A stretch of DNA of 64,000 nt from Halomonas sp. SpR8 (GTDB lineage: Bacteria; Pseudomonadota; Gammaproteobacteria; Pseudomonadales; Halomonadaceae), in the NCBI RefSeq assembly GCF_031010195.1, contig NZ_JAUAMC010000009.1, forward strand, positions 103,988 to 167,987, read 5' to 3'. The position numbers and the translations under genes are program-made. Shown here piece by piece: positions 26,619 through 34,206 of this stretch. The stretch's first letter is position 1. Each line of letters opens with the position of its first letter. The notes under the pieces were generated by a model. That model was given only the letters and a program-made list of their open reading frames with translations, did no database searches and was not told the origin of the DNA.

Positions 26619-26692
26619 CTTCTTCCTCTACTGAAGAGTTAGCCAAGATGCTGCTGTAGCAAGCACTGCCGTTTTTACACGGCGAGCGATAG
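26619..26692 (+). pseudogene. Remnant of an alpha/beta hydrolase 3-prime end
   Basis: Directly after the TetR gene, one frame reads STEELAKMLL, a stop, then QALPFLHGER and a stop. This lines up with the end of the dehalogenase-type hydrolase at 24588 (AEEIPEILLEEALPFLRKSG), sharing an exact 13-base block around CTGCCGTTTTTAC. It is too short and too diverged to work. It marks the far side of the fabF-tetR pair and may be the displaced 3-prime end of a related hydrolase gene. Confidence 0.45.
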
Positions 26693-26809
26693 ATGATTTG
26701 GGCGATGGCCCAAGACGAAGCGGGTGAAAAACTGGATAATGGCTGCCATTCGCCTACCGGCTTATGTATTTAACAGCCCAGGCACACTCATTACTCCGGA
26801 CGCCCGCCC

Positions 26810-28993
26810 ATGGAAATCAAAGTTAACTATCTCGACAACCTCCGCCTGGAGGCCAAGTTCGACGATTTTACGGTTATCTCCGACCAGCCGATTCGCTACA
26901 AGGGCGATGGCTCGGCGCCTGGGCCTTTCGACTACTTCCTGGCGTCTTCGGCCATGTGTGCGGCCTACTTTGTAAAGGTGTACTGCAACGCGCGGGATAT
27001 CCCTACCGAAAATATCCGCCTTTCCCAGAACAATATCGTCGACCCGGAAGATCGCTATAAGCAGATTTTTAAAATCCAGGTCGAGCTGCCAGAAGATATT
27101 TCCGAGAAGGATCGCCAGGGCATTCTGCGCTCCATCGATCGCTGCACGGTTAAGAAAGTGGTGCAAACTGGCCCTGACTTCCAGATCGAGACGGTAGAGA
27201 ACATCGACGAAGACGCCCAGGCGCTGCTGATGGGCGCGCCAGAAGGTAGCAGCACCTATATTGAGGGCAAAGACCTGCCGCTGGAGCAGACCATTGCCAA
27301 TATGAGCGCGATACTTGCTAACCTTGGCATGAAGATCGAGATCGCCTCCTGGCGCAATATCGTGCCCCACGTTTGGTCGCTGCATATCCGCGATGCGGCC
27401 TCGCCAATGTGTTTTACCAACGGCAAAGGCGCGACCAAAGAGAGCGCGCTGTGTTCGGCATTGGGCGAGTTTATCGAGCGCTTGAGCTGCAATTTCTTCT
27501 ACAACGATCAGTTCTTTGGCGAAGAGATTGCCAATAGCGAATTCGTTCACTACCCCAATGAGAAGTGGTTCCAGCCGGGCCCAAACGATGAACTGCCCGA
27601 TGAGATTCTCGACGAGCACTGCTTGGCGATCTATAACCCGGAAGGCGAGCTTTGCGGTTCCAACCTGATTGATACCAACTCCGGCCGAGAGGATCGGGGC
27701 ATCGTCTCGCTGCCTTATGTGCGTCAATCCGATGGCGAGACGGTCTATTTCCCCTCCAACCTGATCGAAAACCTATTCCTCAGTAACGGCATGAGCGCGG
27801 GCAATACCCTGGTGGAAGCCCAGGTGCAGTGCCTGTCGGAAATCTTCGAGCGGGCGGTAAAGCGTGAAATCTTGGAGCAGGAGTTGACCCTGCCGGATGT
27901 GCCGCAGGAGGTGCTGGCGAAATACCCCAGCATTGCCGAAGGCATCAACGCTTTGGAAGCCCAGGGGTTCCCGGTGCTAGTTAAGGATGCCTCCATGGGC
28001 GGGCAGTTCCCGGTGATGTGCGTCACCTTGATGAACCCGCGTACCGGTGGCGTGTTTGCCTCCTTTGGTGCCCACCCAAGCTTTGAAGTGGCGCTGGAGC
28101 GCAGCCTGACCGAATTGCTCCAGGGTCGCAGCTTTGAAGGCCTGAACGACTTGCCGTTACCGACCTTCAACTCGCAAACCGTGGCCGAGCCGAACAACTT
28201 CGTTGAGCACTTTATCGACTCGGTAGGCGTGGTCTCCTGGCGTTTCTTTAGCGCCAAGCCCGACTTTGAGTTCAGCGAGTGGGACTTCTCCGGCAGCAAC
28301 GAGGAAGAAGCCGAGACGCTGTTCGGCATTTTTGAAGAACTGGGCGCCGAAGTATACATGGCCGTGCATGAAGATCTGGGCGCGCCGGTGTGCCGCATTC
28401 TGGTACCGGGCTACTCCGAGGTGTATCCGATTGAAGACCTGATTTGGGACAACACCAACAAGGCGTTGGATTACCGCGAAGATATTCTCAATCTGCACCG
28501 CCTGGATGACGACCAGCTAACCGACTTGGTCGAGCGGCTGGAAGAGAGCCAGATGGATGACCACGCCGATATCATCACGCTGATCGGTATCGAGTTCGAC
28601 GAGAACACCGAGTGGGGCCAGCTCACCATTCTGGAACTGAAGCTGCTGATCTACCTAGCGCTGCAGCGCCATGAAGAGGCGCTGGACTGTGTGCAGATGT
28701 TCCTTCAGTACAACGACAACACCGTCGAGCGCGGCCTGTTCTATCAAGCGGTGAACGCGGTACTGGAAATAGTGCTGGATGATGAGCTGGAGCTTGAAGA
28801 CTACCTGCACAACTTCCAGCGCATGTTCGGTGAAGCGACGATGGCGACTGTTGTTGGCTCGGTGGACGGCTCCGTGCGCTTCCATGGTCTAACGCCGACC
28901 AACATGCAGCTCGAAGGCCTGGAGCGCCACCAGCGCTTGATTGAAAGCTATAAAAAGCTCCACGCGGCACGGGCGGCGAAGGCGGGCATCTAA
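26810..28993 (+). CDS. ycaO: OsmC-YcaO fusion protein
   Basis: The 727-residue protein joins an OsmC-like domain (residues 1 to about 140) to a full YcaO with its C-terminal helical (TPR-like) region; E. coli YcaO alone is about 586 residues. The OsmC part keeps the two redox Cys of the Ohr/OsmC family, Cys50 (SSAMCAAYF) and Cys112 (IDRCTVKK). The YcaO part has the ATP/Mg-binding acidic motifs ALGEFIERLSCNFF and QCLSEIFERAVKREI. E. coli YcaO assists RimO in beta-methylthiolation of ribosomal protein S12. The fusion suggests a link between thiol or peroxide chemistry and that reaction, which is inference. It is monocistronic. The start follows GGACGCCCGCCC, only a weak ribosome site. Confidence 0.9.
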   Translation: MEIKVNYLDNLRLEAKFDDFTVISDQPIRYKGDGSAPGPFDYFLASSAMCAAYFVKVYCNARDIPTENIRLSQNNIVDPEDRYKQIFKIQVELPEDISEKDRQGILRSIDRCTVKKVVQTGPDFQIETVENIDEDAQALLMGAPEGSSTYIEGKDLPLEQTIANMSAILANLGMKIEIASWRNIVPHVWSLHIRDAASPMCFTNGKGATKESALCSALGEFIERLSCNFFYNDQFFGEEIANSEFVHYPNEKWFQPGPNDELPDEILDEHCLAIYNPEGELCGSNLIDTNSGREDRGIVSLPYVRQSDGETVYFPSNLIENLFLSNGMSAGNTLVEAQVQCLSEIFERAVKREILEQELTLPDVPQEVLAKYPSIAEGINALEAQGFPVLVKDASMGGQFPVMCVTLMNPRTGGVFASFGAHPSFEVALERSLTELLQGRSFEGLNDLPLPTFNSQTVAEPNNFVEHFIDSVGVVSWRFFSAKPDFEFSEWDFSGSNEEEAETLFGIFEELGAEVYMAVHEDLGAPVCRILVPGYSEVYPIEDLIWDNTNKALDYREDILNLHRLDDDQLTDLVERLEESQMDDHADIITLIGIEFDENTEWGQLTILELKLLIYLALQRHEEALDCVQMFLQYNDNTVERGLFYQAVNAVLEIVLDDELELEDYLHNFQRMFGEATMATVVGSVDGSVRFHGLTPTNMQLEGLERHQRLIESYKKLHAARAAKAGI

Positions 28994-29012
28994 ACGCAAT
29001 GATGGTAAGCCT

Positions 29013-29038
29013 TTGGCTGGCGTTACGGTGCCAGCCAA
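29013..29038 (+). terminator. Hairpin between convergent ycaO and LysR genes
   Basis: A perfect 9-bp stem TTGGCTGGC with an 8-base loop lies 20 bases after the ycaO stop. There is no T run, so it is at best a weak or bidirectional terminator. Confidence 0.4.
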
Positions 29039-29076
29039 GCTAGTTCTCCGCAGCCAGTTTGCTTTGAGCAGGCGCT

Positions 29077-29979
29077 CTAACCAGCAGAGTGGAACCAAGT
29101 TTGCTGGCTAAGGAATTCGATTAACTCGCTGCGAAATAGCTTTGCCCGCGCTGAAAGGCTACGCCGGTAGGGCCATACCAAGAAGATCTCTCGGTGGCGC
29201 CCCCGCCACTCAGGGAGCACCCGTATTAACTTCCCCGTTTGTAAGCTATTCGCCACCATGCTGGCGGGCATTAAGGCGACGCCTGCGCCCGATTTAGCGA
29301 GATTCAGCACAATATTCATATCGTTACTGATGTGAAAATGGCCCTTATGACAAGCGTGCTGGCTACCCGCTTGGTGGAACAATTGCCAATCGCTAAACAT
29401 TTTTGCTGCCACGCTGGGGCACGCCTGCAATTCTTCAACCGTATGGGGAAGAGAGTGCTTCATCGTCGGTGAAGCCACCAAAATCGGCTCTATATAGCCG
29501 AGGTGTTTTTGGATCAGCGTCGAATCTTTTTGAGGCCCCGAGCGAAGCGCAATATCAGCCTGATGGTCGCGAATATCGACCACGTTGTTATCGAGTTCGA
29601 TCGTCAACGCAATGTCAGGGTAGTGGTGTATAAAGTGACGCCAAAATGCGTCTAGCGGCCCGCTGCCCAAATTGACTGGCGCCATAATCTTCAACGGCCC
29701 GCTTAGGCTATGCAGTGCCTGATCCAGATCCAAAATACGCTGATCAAGGGCGAGCACCAGTTCCTCGCACTCACGGTAATACGACTCACCGTGGGGCGTT
29801 AACGTTAATCCTTTGGTTGAGCGATAGAGTAGCTCTACGCCTAGCGTGGCCTCCAGTGCACTTATGCGCCGCGACACGGTAGCAATAGTCATCTTCAGCG
29901 TTGCCGCCGCTGCGGTAAAGCTGCGTTGATTGGCAGCCACGATAAAGATGTTTAGATCATCCAAAGACGGTTTGCGCAT
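29077..29979 (-). CDS. LysR-family transcriptional regulator
   Basis: The 300-residue protein has the LysR winged helix at the N-terminus (LDDLNIFIVAANQRSFTAAAATL, then TVSRRISALEATLGVELLYRS) and a two-lobed substrate-binding domain from about residue 90, of the group often called DsdC/CrgA-like (SGPLKIMAPVNLGSGPLDAFW, YPDIALTIELDNN, DIALRSGP). These usually control a divergent gene. Here the divergent neighbour is a small DUF2798 membrane protein 101 bases away, so that gene and perhaps the exporters after it are likely targets. The effector is unknown. Confidence 0.88.
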   Translation of the reverse strand: MRKPSLDDLNIFIVAANQRSFTAAAATLKMTIATVSRRISALEATLGVELLYRSTKGLTLTPHGESYYRECEELVLALDQRILDLDQALHSLSGPLKIMAPVNLGSGPLDAFWRHFIHHYPDIALTIELDNNVVDIRDHQADIALRSGPQKDSTLIQKHLGYIEPILVASPTMKHSLPHTVEELQACPSVAAKMFSDWQLFHQAGSQHACHKGHFHISNDMNIVLNLAKSGAGVALMPASMVANSLQTGKLIRVLPEWRGRHREIFLVWPYRRSLSARAKLFRSELIEFLSQQTWFHSAG

Positions 29980-30080
29980 TTTGCAATTCTGTAAAATGGT
30001 TTCTTATATATTGGCATAGTTTACCGTAATGGGTATTTGCTAGCCTTGGCACAGGTAAATAATGCTCTTAAGGATGCCCC

Positions 30081-30296
30081 ATGAAACACAGAATTATTTT
30101 CGCGCTACTGATGTCTTTTACCCTCTCACTGATTATGTCGGCGTGGGTGACTTACGTGAATATCGGTGCTCATTCCGATTTTGTGGCTATTTGGATGCAT
30201 GCATGGCTCCTTGCTTGGCCTGCCGCTGGGATCATCGCCTTTATCAGCGGCCCCTTTATCCATAAGTTAGCCCACCGCATTGCCGAGAAGATCTGA
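30081..30296 (+). CDS. DUF2798 small membrane protein
   Basis: The 71-residue protein has two hydrophobic helices (about residues 5-25 and 38-58) and ends in PFIHKLAHRIAEKI. The pattern RIIFALLMSFTLSLIMSAWVTYVNIG is that of DUF2798, a family of two-helix proteins of unknown role often placed beside LysR regulators. AAGGATGCCCC precedes the start. A truncated second copy of its C-terminus lies 3.2 kb downstream at about 33451-33513, on the far side of the exporter cassette. Confidence 0.85.
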   Translation: MKHRIIFALLMSFTLSLIMSAWVTYVNIGAHSDFVAIWMHAWLLAWPAAGIIAFISGPFIHKLAHRIAEKI

Positions 30297-30394
30297 TAGC
30301 TCGACTGAGACACTATGGTGCATCGGCTGATGCAGTGAGTGGATACAGCTACACAGTGTATCCGCTCTCAATACACCGCCACCTGATAGGCCGC
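30234..30394 (+). repeat. Left copy of a diverged direct repeat (DUF2798 end, palindrome, vapC end)
   Basis: This stretch contains the 3-prime end of DUF2798, a palindromic element around 30311-30345 and, on the minus strand, the last dozen codons of a VapC-like toxin (KAAYQVAVY and stop at about 30373-30375). The same order is found at 33451-33604, where the DUF2798 end is the fragment and vapC is whole. The copies are clearly related but diverged, roughly 70 percent by eye in the coding part. Confidence 0.6.
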
Positions 30395-30439
30395 TTTTGT
30401 AGTTGATTGAGGCAGGAGTGCTCGGGCGTGAAAGCGGCG

Positions 30440-30553
30440 TCAGTGCTTATCTTCGATGCGCAGCTTGACCACTTCATCTAACGCCAGACCGGTCACTGCG
30501 GCAATCTGTTCGTCGCTCAACACCCACGAATAAAAAGGGATACCTAGTTTATC
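30440..30553 (-). pseudogene. Remnant of an Rpn-family nuclease (putative transposase) C-terminus
   Basis: A minus-strand frame of about 38 codons ends with SWVLSDEQIAAVTGLALDEVVKLRIEDKH and a stop. The pattern of EQIAxxTGLxxDEVxxL matches the C-terminal helix pair of Rpn-type PD-(D/E)XK recombination-promoting nucleases. The frame is closed by stops upstream and has no start, so only a decayed end remains. The rest of 30297-30697 holds the left repeat copy and the upstream region of the DMT gene; no other gene was seen there. Confidence 0.35.
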
Positions 30554-30697
30554 GCTTCCTCCATCATGTGTGGTGCGCTGGATTATTTATCATCAGGTTT
30601 TTCAAAAACAGAAAACGGGTTATCTCTATTAGCTAAAGACGTAAACACTGCCGGGAAATATGCTGCTACCTATCAGAGCTAACCGGAGACACCCAGT

Positions 30698-31621
30698 GTG
30701 AATACATCACCCACTTCCGCTGTCGTTATGACCTTGCTTGCCACTTTTTTCTGGGGGTCAAACTTCCAAGCGACTAAAATTGCCATCGGCAGCCTTCCAC
30801 CATGGACGGCTTCGGTGGAGCGTTTCATCATTGCTGTCGTGTGTATCTATGCGATCCTTTTGATAAAGGAAGGCATCCGTTGGGATATCCTCTCAAAAAA
30901 CGTCGTCGCCTATGTTGTTTTAGGCATTATTGGCGTGGCGGGCTTCAATGGATCGCTTTTTGTGGGTCTACAGACATCAAGCCCGATCACGGCGTCACTG
31001 ATCATGGCAACCACACCCATTTCCGCCAACATCATTGAGGCCTTCATAAATCGACAAGCACCCGATAAGGAAAGAATTCTCGGCATGATTATCAGTCTAG
31101 TCGGGGTATGCCTAGTGATCACCAACGGTCAGATACTAGTGGGCCACCTCGACTTCGCGTCAGGCGATATCATTATTCTAGCCGGGTCGATTGGCTGGGC
31201 TGCTTATACTGTAGGCACGCGTAAGTTTGTCTCGGATGCGACGCCTCTGGAAACCACTAGTTGGACAATGCTTTTCGGTACGTTGGCTCTCGCTGCCGTC
31301 GCTTTCACGGTTGAGAATCCGATTGCATCTATTCCTGCAGGATCGGGTATCAGTTTATTAGCGACAGTATGGATGGGTATCGCCGGGTCTGTACTGGCCT
31401 ATTTGTTCTGGAATATTGGTATAGCGGTTGGTGGCCCTGGAAAGACCTCGATCTTTTTCAACTTTGTGCCCATCTTTGCGTTATTGATTCAGATGGCTAT
31501 GGGCATCTTTCCGCATGGAGTACAACTAATTGGAGTTGCGATAACGATTCTGGGGATCCTGGTCGGCCAAGGTCGTTTAATAGACCTTAAAACTAAGTGT
31601 ACTGCTAAAGTAAAAATCTGA
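30698..31621 (+). CDS. EamA/DMT-family transporter
   Basis: The 307-residue protein has ten hydrophobic helices in two EamA repeats. Typical elements are FFWGSNFQATKIAIGSLPP in helix 1, the TASLIMATTPISANIIEAF segment ending repeat one, and the second repeat from about residue 155 (GDIIILAGSIGWAAYTVGTRK, VLAYLFWNIGIAVGGPGKTSIFFNFVPIFAL). Such proteins usually export amino acids or other metabolites. GTG 30698 is the start, with CGGAGA 9 bases upstream. It is the first gene of a cassette flanked by diverged repeats. Its base use is a little richer in A+T than the housekeeping genes around. The substrate is unknown. Confidence 0.88.
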   Translation: MNTSPTSAVVMTLLATFFWGSNFQATKIAIGSLPPWTASVERFIIAVVCIYAILLIKEGIRWDILSKNVVAYVVLGIIGVAGFNGSLFVGLQTSSPITASLIMATTPISANIIEAFINRQAPDKERILGMIISLVGVCLVITNGQILVGHLDFASGDIIILAGSIGWAAYTVGTRKFVSDATPLETTSWTMLFGTLALAAVAFTVENPIASIPAGSGISLLATVWMGIAGSVLAYLFWNIGIAVGGPGKTSIFFNFVPIFALLIQMAMGIFPHGVQLIGVAITILGILVGQGRLIDLKTKCTAKVKI

Positions 31622-31652
31622 TGTTTAGCTAACCAATACCTCGCGGAAAGCC

Positions 31653-31675
31653 TTTATAATCATTGGTATTATAAA
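31653..31675. promoter_or_regulatory. Perfect 8-bp dyad between the DMT and MFS genes
   Basis: TTTATAAT-N7-ATTATAAA is an exact inverted repeat 32 bases after the DMT stop and about 166 bases before the MFS start. There is no T run after it, so an operator is as likely as a terminator. No neighbouring regulator could be linked to it. Confidence 0.35.
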
Positions 31676-31841
31676 CGTTGTGATACGAGTGTTTCCTGCT
31701 CGTTTTACATTAAAAGACTAGGTGATGTCATCACAAAGTATTTTTAATGTTTATTTGTCTGCCTTTTCAAGTCACTGCTGAAGCATAAAGCGCTGGCTGG
31801 ACTCGTTTAGCTTTTTTTAAAAATATTAGATAGGTAAAAAT

Positions 31842-33035
31842 ATGACTAAATCTTATATCTTGGAAAGTCCTGAGAGGGGCTTGGTTCGCATGTGGCTTGC
31901 TATCGTTGTTTTAGGCATAGGGGCTTTCTCCATCGTTACAACAGAGCTAGCCCCCATTGGGCTATTGTCTTCTATCTCTGGAGATTTAGAAAAGTCAGAA
32001 GCCGCCATTGGCATTACTGTAACAGTTTATGCATGGATTGGCGCATTAAGCGCGCTCTTATCTACCCTATGGCTGGGTAATATTCCTCGTAAGCCACTGT
32101 TGATTGCTCTCATGCTGGGACTGGCCGTCTCAAATGGAGTAGCTATGGCCTCTTTTAATTTTTCGGCACTACTGGGAGCCCGTGTTATTGGTGCAGTCTT
32201 CCATGGGCTTTTCTGGGCTATGATTGGGGCTTTAGCAGCACAGATAGCGCCAGCCCGTCATGTTGGCTTAGCCACATCGATAGTGTTTGGTGGCGTGTCG
32301 GCTGCAAGCGTCATGGGGGTACCATTATCGTCTTTAGTTGGACATGCTGAGGGATGGAGGGTTGCCTTCGGAGCAATTGCCGCACTTTGCTTTTGCGCTG
32401 CGCTTGCGATGGTTATCCTGATACCGACTACTAAAGCTGAGGCACCCGTCGGGCGAAGAGCTCTCATTGAAGTATTCCAGCGGAAAGACCTAAGAGGAAT
32501 ATACCTTGCAACGGTATTTGCCGTTACAGCGCACTTTGCGGCTTTTACCTTTATTGAACCATTCTTATCTAGTAAGTCAGCTATTTCGGGGCCGTTGATT
32601 GTCGTGATGCTTTTCAGCTTTGGGGCGGCGGGGCTTGTTGGCAATGTATTGGCCGGTATTTTGATTGATAAATATCTCAAACCTTTAATTGTGTTGTCTT
32701 TGATCTCCATGAGTGTCGCTTTGATCATTTTAGCGATATTTGGTAATGACATAAGTATTCTATTGCTGTTAGGGCTGATTGTTGTTTGGGGGGGCGCGAT
32801 AGCTATTATTTTCGTGGGATTCCAAGCTTGGATACTTCGTGTAGCAGGTGATGCTGCCCTTCCTGCTTCTGCCATCTATGTCTCAATCTTCAATGCAGCA
32901 ATCGGCACCGGCGCAATGGTGGGTGCCTGGGTATTAGGCTGGGCCGGGCTGACTGGGGTTATCGGATTTGCAGGTGGAGCAGTGGCGATAAGTATTGTTC
33001 TTATTGCAGTGTGCCGATCGCCTGTGAGCGGATAA
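31842..33035 (+). CDS. MFS efflux transporter (DHA1/sugar-efflux SotB-like)
   Basis: The 397-residue protein has twelve hydrophobic helices. SIVTTELAPIGLLSSISGDL in the first helix and loop, LLIALMLGLAVSNGVAMASFNFSALLGARVIGAVFHGLFW (helices 3-4, with the ARVIGAxxHGxFW antiporter block) are hallmarks of DHA1 exporters such as SotB and YdhP. It should export sugars, drugs or metabolites against protons. The gene is noticeably richer in A+T than its neighbours, which suggests transfer. A carboxymuconolactone-decarboxylase-like gene follows by 28 bases and is probably in the same operon. There is no strong ribosome site; AGATAGG lies 8 bases before the ATG. Confidence 0.88.
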   Translation: MTKSYILESPERGLVRMWLAIVVLGIGAFSIVTTELAPIGLLSSISGDLEKSEAAIGITVTVYAWIGALSALLSTLWLGNIPRKPLLIALMLGLAVSNGVAMASFNFSALLGARVIGAVFHGLFWAMIGALAAQIAPARHVGLATSIVFGGVSAASVMGVPLSSLVGHAEGWRVAFGAIAALCFCAALAMVILIPTTKAEAPVGRRALIEVFQRKDLRGIYLATVFAVTAHFAAFTFIEPFLSSKSAISGPLIVVMLFSFGAAGLVGNVLAGILIDKYLKPLIVLSLISMSVALIILAIFGNDISILLLLGLIVVWGGAIAIIFVGFQAWILRVAGDAALPASAIYVSIFNAAIGTGAMVGAWVLGWAGLTGVIGFAGGAVAISIVLIAVCRSPVSG

Positions 33036-33063
33036 TGTTTTTAACGATAAAGTGGGGTGGAAT

Positions 33064-33444
33064 ATGGATGACAAGACGGCAAGAGGCAAAGACATTATGA
33101 ATCAGCTTGAAGCAGGCGCTGGAGACCGAGTCACGGCAAGGCTTGCCGAGCTTGATGCGGGGCTCTCGAGACTGGTTACAGATTATGCTTTCGCCGATGT
33201 GGTGGGTAGGCCAGGGCTGGATCTGAAAACACGTGAAATGCTTACAGTAGCTGCTCTTACTGCGATGGGAACAGCGCAAGGGCAGTTAGAGTTTCATATG
33301 CGTGCTGCGTTAAATGTAGGCGTTAGCAAGGAGGAGTTGCTTGAAATCGTTATTCAGATGGCCGTGTATGCTGGTGTGCCAGCCTGCATGAATGGGATTA
33401 CTGCTTACCGAAGTGCTTTAAATAGCCAGTCTAGTTCTTGCTAA
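33064..33444 (+). CDS. Carboxymuconolactone decarboxylase-family protein
   Basis: The 126-residue protein belongs to the CMD/AhpD superfamily: an all-helical domain with LDLKTREMLTVAALTAMGTAQGQLEFHMRAALNVGVSKEELLEIVIQMAVYAGVP as its core. The central His in EFHMRAAL is conserved, but the Cys-x-x-Cys of AhpD is absent, so it is not a thiol peroxidase; a decarboxylase or isomerase-like role is more likely. Start ATG 33064 has GGGGTGG 5 bases upstream; a GTG at 33052 is the alternative. It sits 28 bases after the MFS exporter and may modify that exporter substrate. The true substrate is unknown. Confidence 0.82.
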   Translation: MDDKTARGKDIMNQLEAGAGDRVTARLAELDAGLSRLVTDYAFADVVGRPGLDLKTREMLTVAALTAMGTAQGQLEFHMRAALNVGVSKEELLEIVIQMAVYAGVPACMNGITAYRSALNSQSSSC

Positions 33445-33450
33445 GAGGTG

Positions 33451-33604
33451 TTGGCTTTTATCATCGGATATTTTATTCACAAATTAGCCTATCGCATTGC
33501 TGAGAAGATCTAACAACTAGCTTGATGCACTCGCTGATGCAGTGAGTGCATCAACTGCATTGCGGCTCAGCTCTCAATGCACCGCCGCGTGGTAGGACGC
33601 ACCG
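33451..33604 (+). repeat. Right copy of the diverged direct repeat, with a DUF2798 C-terminal fragment
   Basis: A frame at 33451-33513 reads LAFIIGYFIHKLAYRIAEKI and a stop, matching the last 20 residues of the DUF2798 protein at 30081-30296 (IAFISGPFIHKLAHRIAEKI) with no upstream part. It is followed by a perfect 10-bp stem TGATGCACTC with an 11-base loop (33523-33553) and by the end of vapC on the minus strand. It mirrors 30234-30394 and closes the DMT-MFS-CMD cassette. Confidence 0.6.
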
Positions 33605-33954
33605 AACTTTTTCGCCAACTCCGCAAGACGCTTGTCTAGCGTCCAAAGCTGCGTATCGGGCGTGATGAGTGTGGAGGCAAGCAGGCACATATCGACTAAA
33701 CCGCACCCCAGGCCATAGAGCTTTTCGCGTTCGATGAAATCCATCACTTCCGACAAGCTAGCTTGCTGACATGGTCGCAAGAGGGCAACACTCTCTAGCG
33801 TTTGAGTGCGTGGGGAAGGGGGAGTACCGCAGGCGAGTTCAACCAAAACCATTGGGTGGTTGAGTACAAGATCTTGTTCGATCAATTCGACCAGGGCGTC
33901 GTTTCGTTTTCTGAAATGATCGACCCAGACCGATGTGTCGACTAGCACGCTCAT
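33574..33954 (-). CDS. vapC: VapC-type PIN-domain ribonuclease toxin
   Basis: The 126-residue protein is a PIN-domain RNase. The acidic metal-binding residues are in place: Asp6 in VLVDTSVWVDHF, Glu in MVLVELACG, Asp in GLVDMCLLAS and Asp in LWTLDKRLAEL. VapC toxins cut tRNA or rRNA and are held inactive by VapB. The start ATG overlaps the vapB stop by 4 bases (ATGA), so expression is coupled. The gene is complete; a fragment of a related vapC end is seen at about 30373-30410. The pair may stabilise the accessory region. Confidence 0.9.
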   Translation of the reverse strand: MSVLVDTSVWVDHFRKRNDALVELIEQDLVLNHPMVLVELACGTPPSPRTQTLESVALLRPCQQASLSEVMDFIEREKLYGLGCGLVDMCLLASTLITPDTQLWTLDKRLAELAKKFGASYHAAVH

Positions 33955-34160
33955 TGCGCTGAGGGTTCCTCGCGACGCCGGGGTATGTCGGGCATCTCTG
34001 GCGCAGTGCCGCCCAAGGCAGCTAGACGCCGACCGGCTTGCACGCGGACATAGGTCTTCATGGCTTCCCGAAAGAGGTCTGATGGTTTGTCCATTCCCGG
34101 TTCGGCCAGCGCCAATGCTTGCTCGTACAGCGCATCGTCGATGGTAACAGTGGTTCGCAT
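33951..34160 (-). CDS. vapB: VapB-type antitoxin
   Basis: The 69-residue protein has a ribbon-helix-helix N-terminus (MRTTVTIDDALYEQALALA) of the VapB/DUF2191 type and a charged, Pro-rich tail (RRREEPSAQ) that would fill the VapC active site. It should bind both VapC and its own promoter. Upstream, at 34193-34206, is a perfect 14-bp palindrome that is a likely operator. GGAGTGAAC precedes the start. Confidence 0.9.
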   Translation of the reverse strand: MRTTVTIDDALYEQALALAEPGMDKPSDLFREAMKTYVRVQAGRRLAALGGTAPEMPDIPRRREEPSAQ

Positions 34161-34192
34161 TGTTCACTCCTGCCTAGTCGTTCACTAGCTTG

Positions 34193-34206
34193 CATCAATA
34201 TTGATG
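34193..34206 (-). promoter_or_regulatory. Palindromic operator candidate for vapBC
   Basis: CATCAATATTGATG is a perfect 14-bp palindrome 33 bases upstream of the vapB start. Ribbon-helix-helix antitoxins repress their operons through such sites. Binding is inferred from position and symmetry only. Confidence 0.5.

Noticed and set aside
26762..27727. A long minus-strand frame opposite ycaO
   Set aside because: It is fully antisense to a well-supported gene; its length follows from the codon use of ycaO, and its translation shows no domain.
33451..33513. A second working DUF2798 gene
   Set aside because: Only the last 20 codons match and there is no start or first helix, so it is a fragment.
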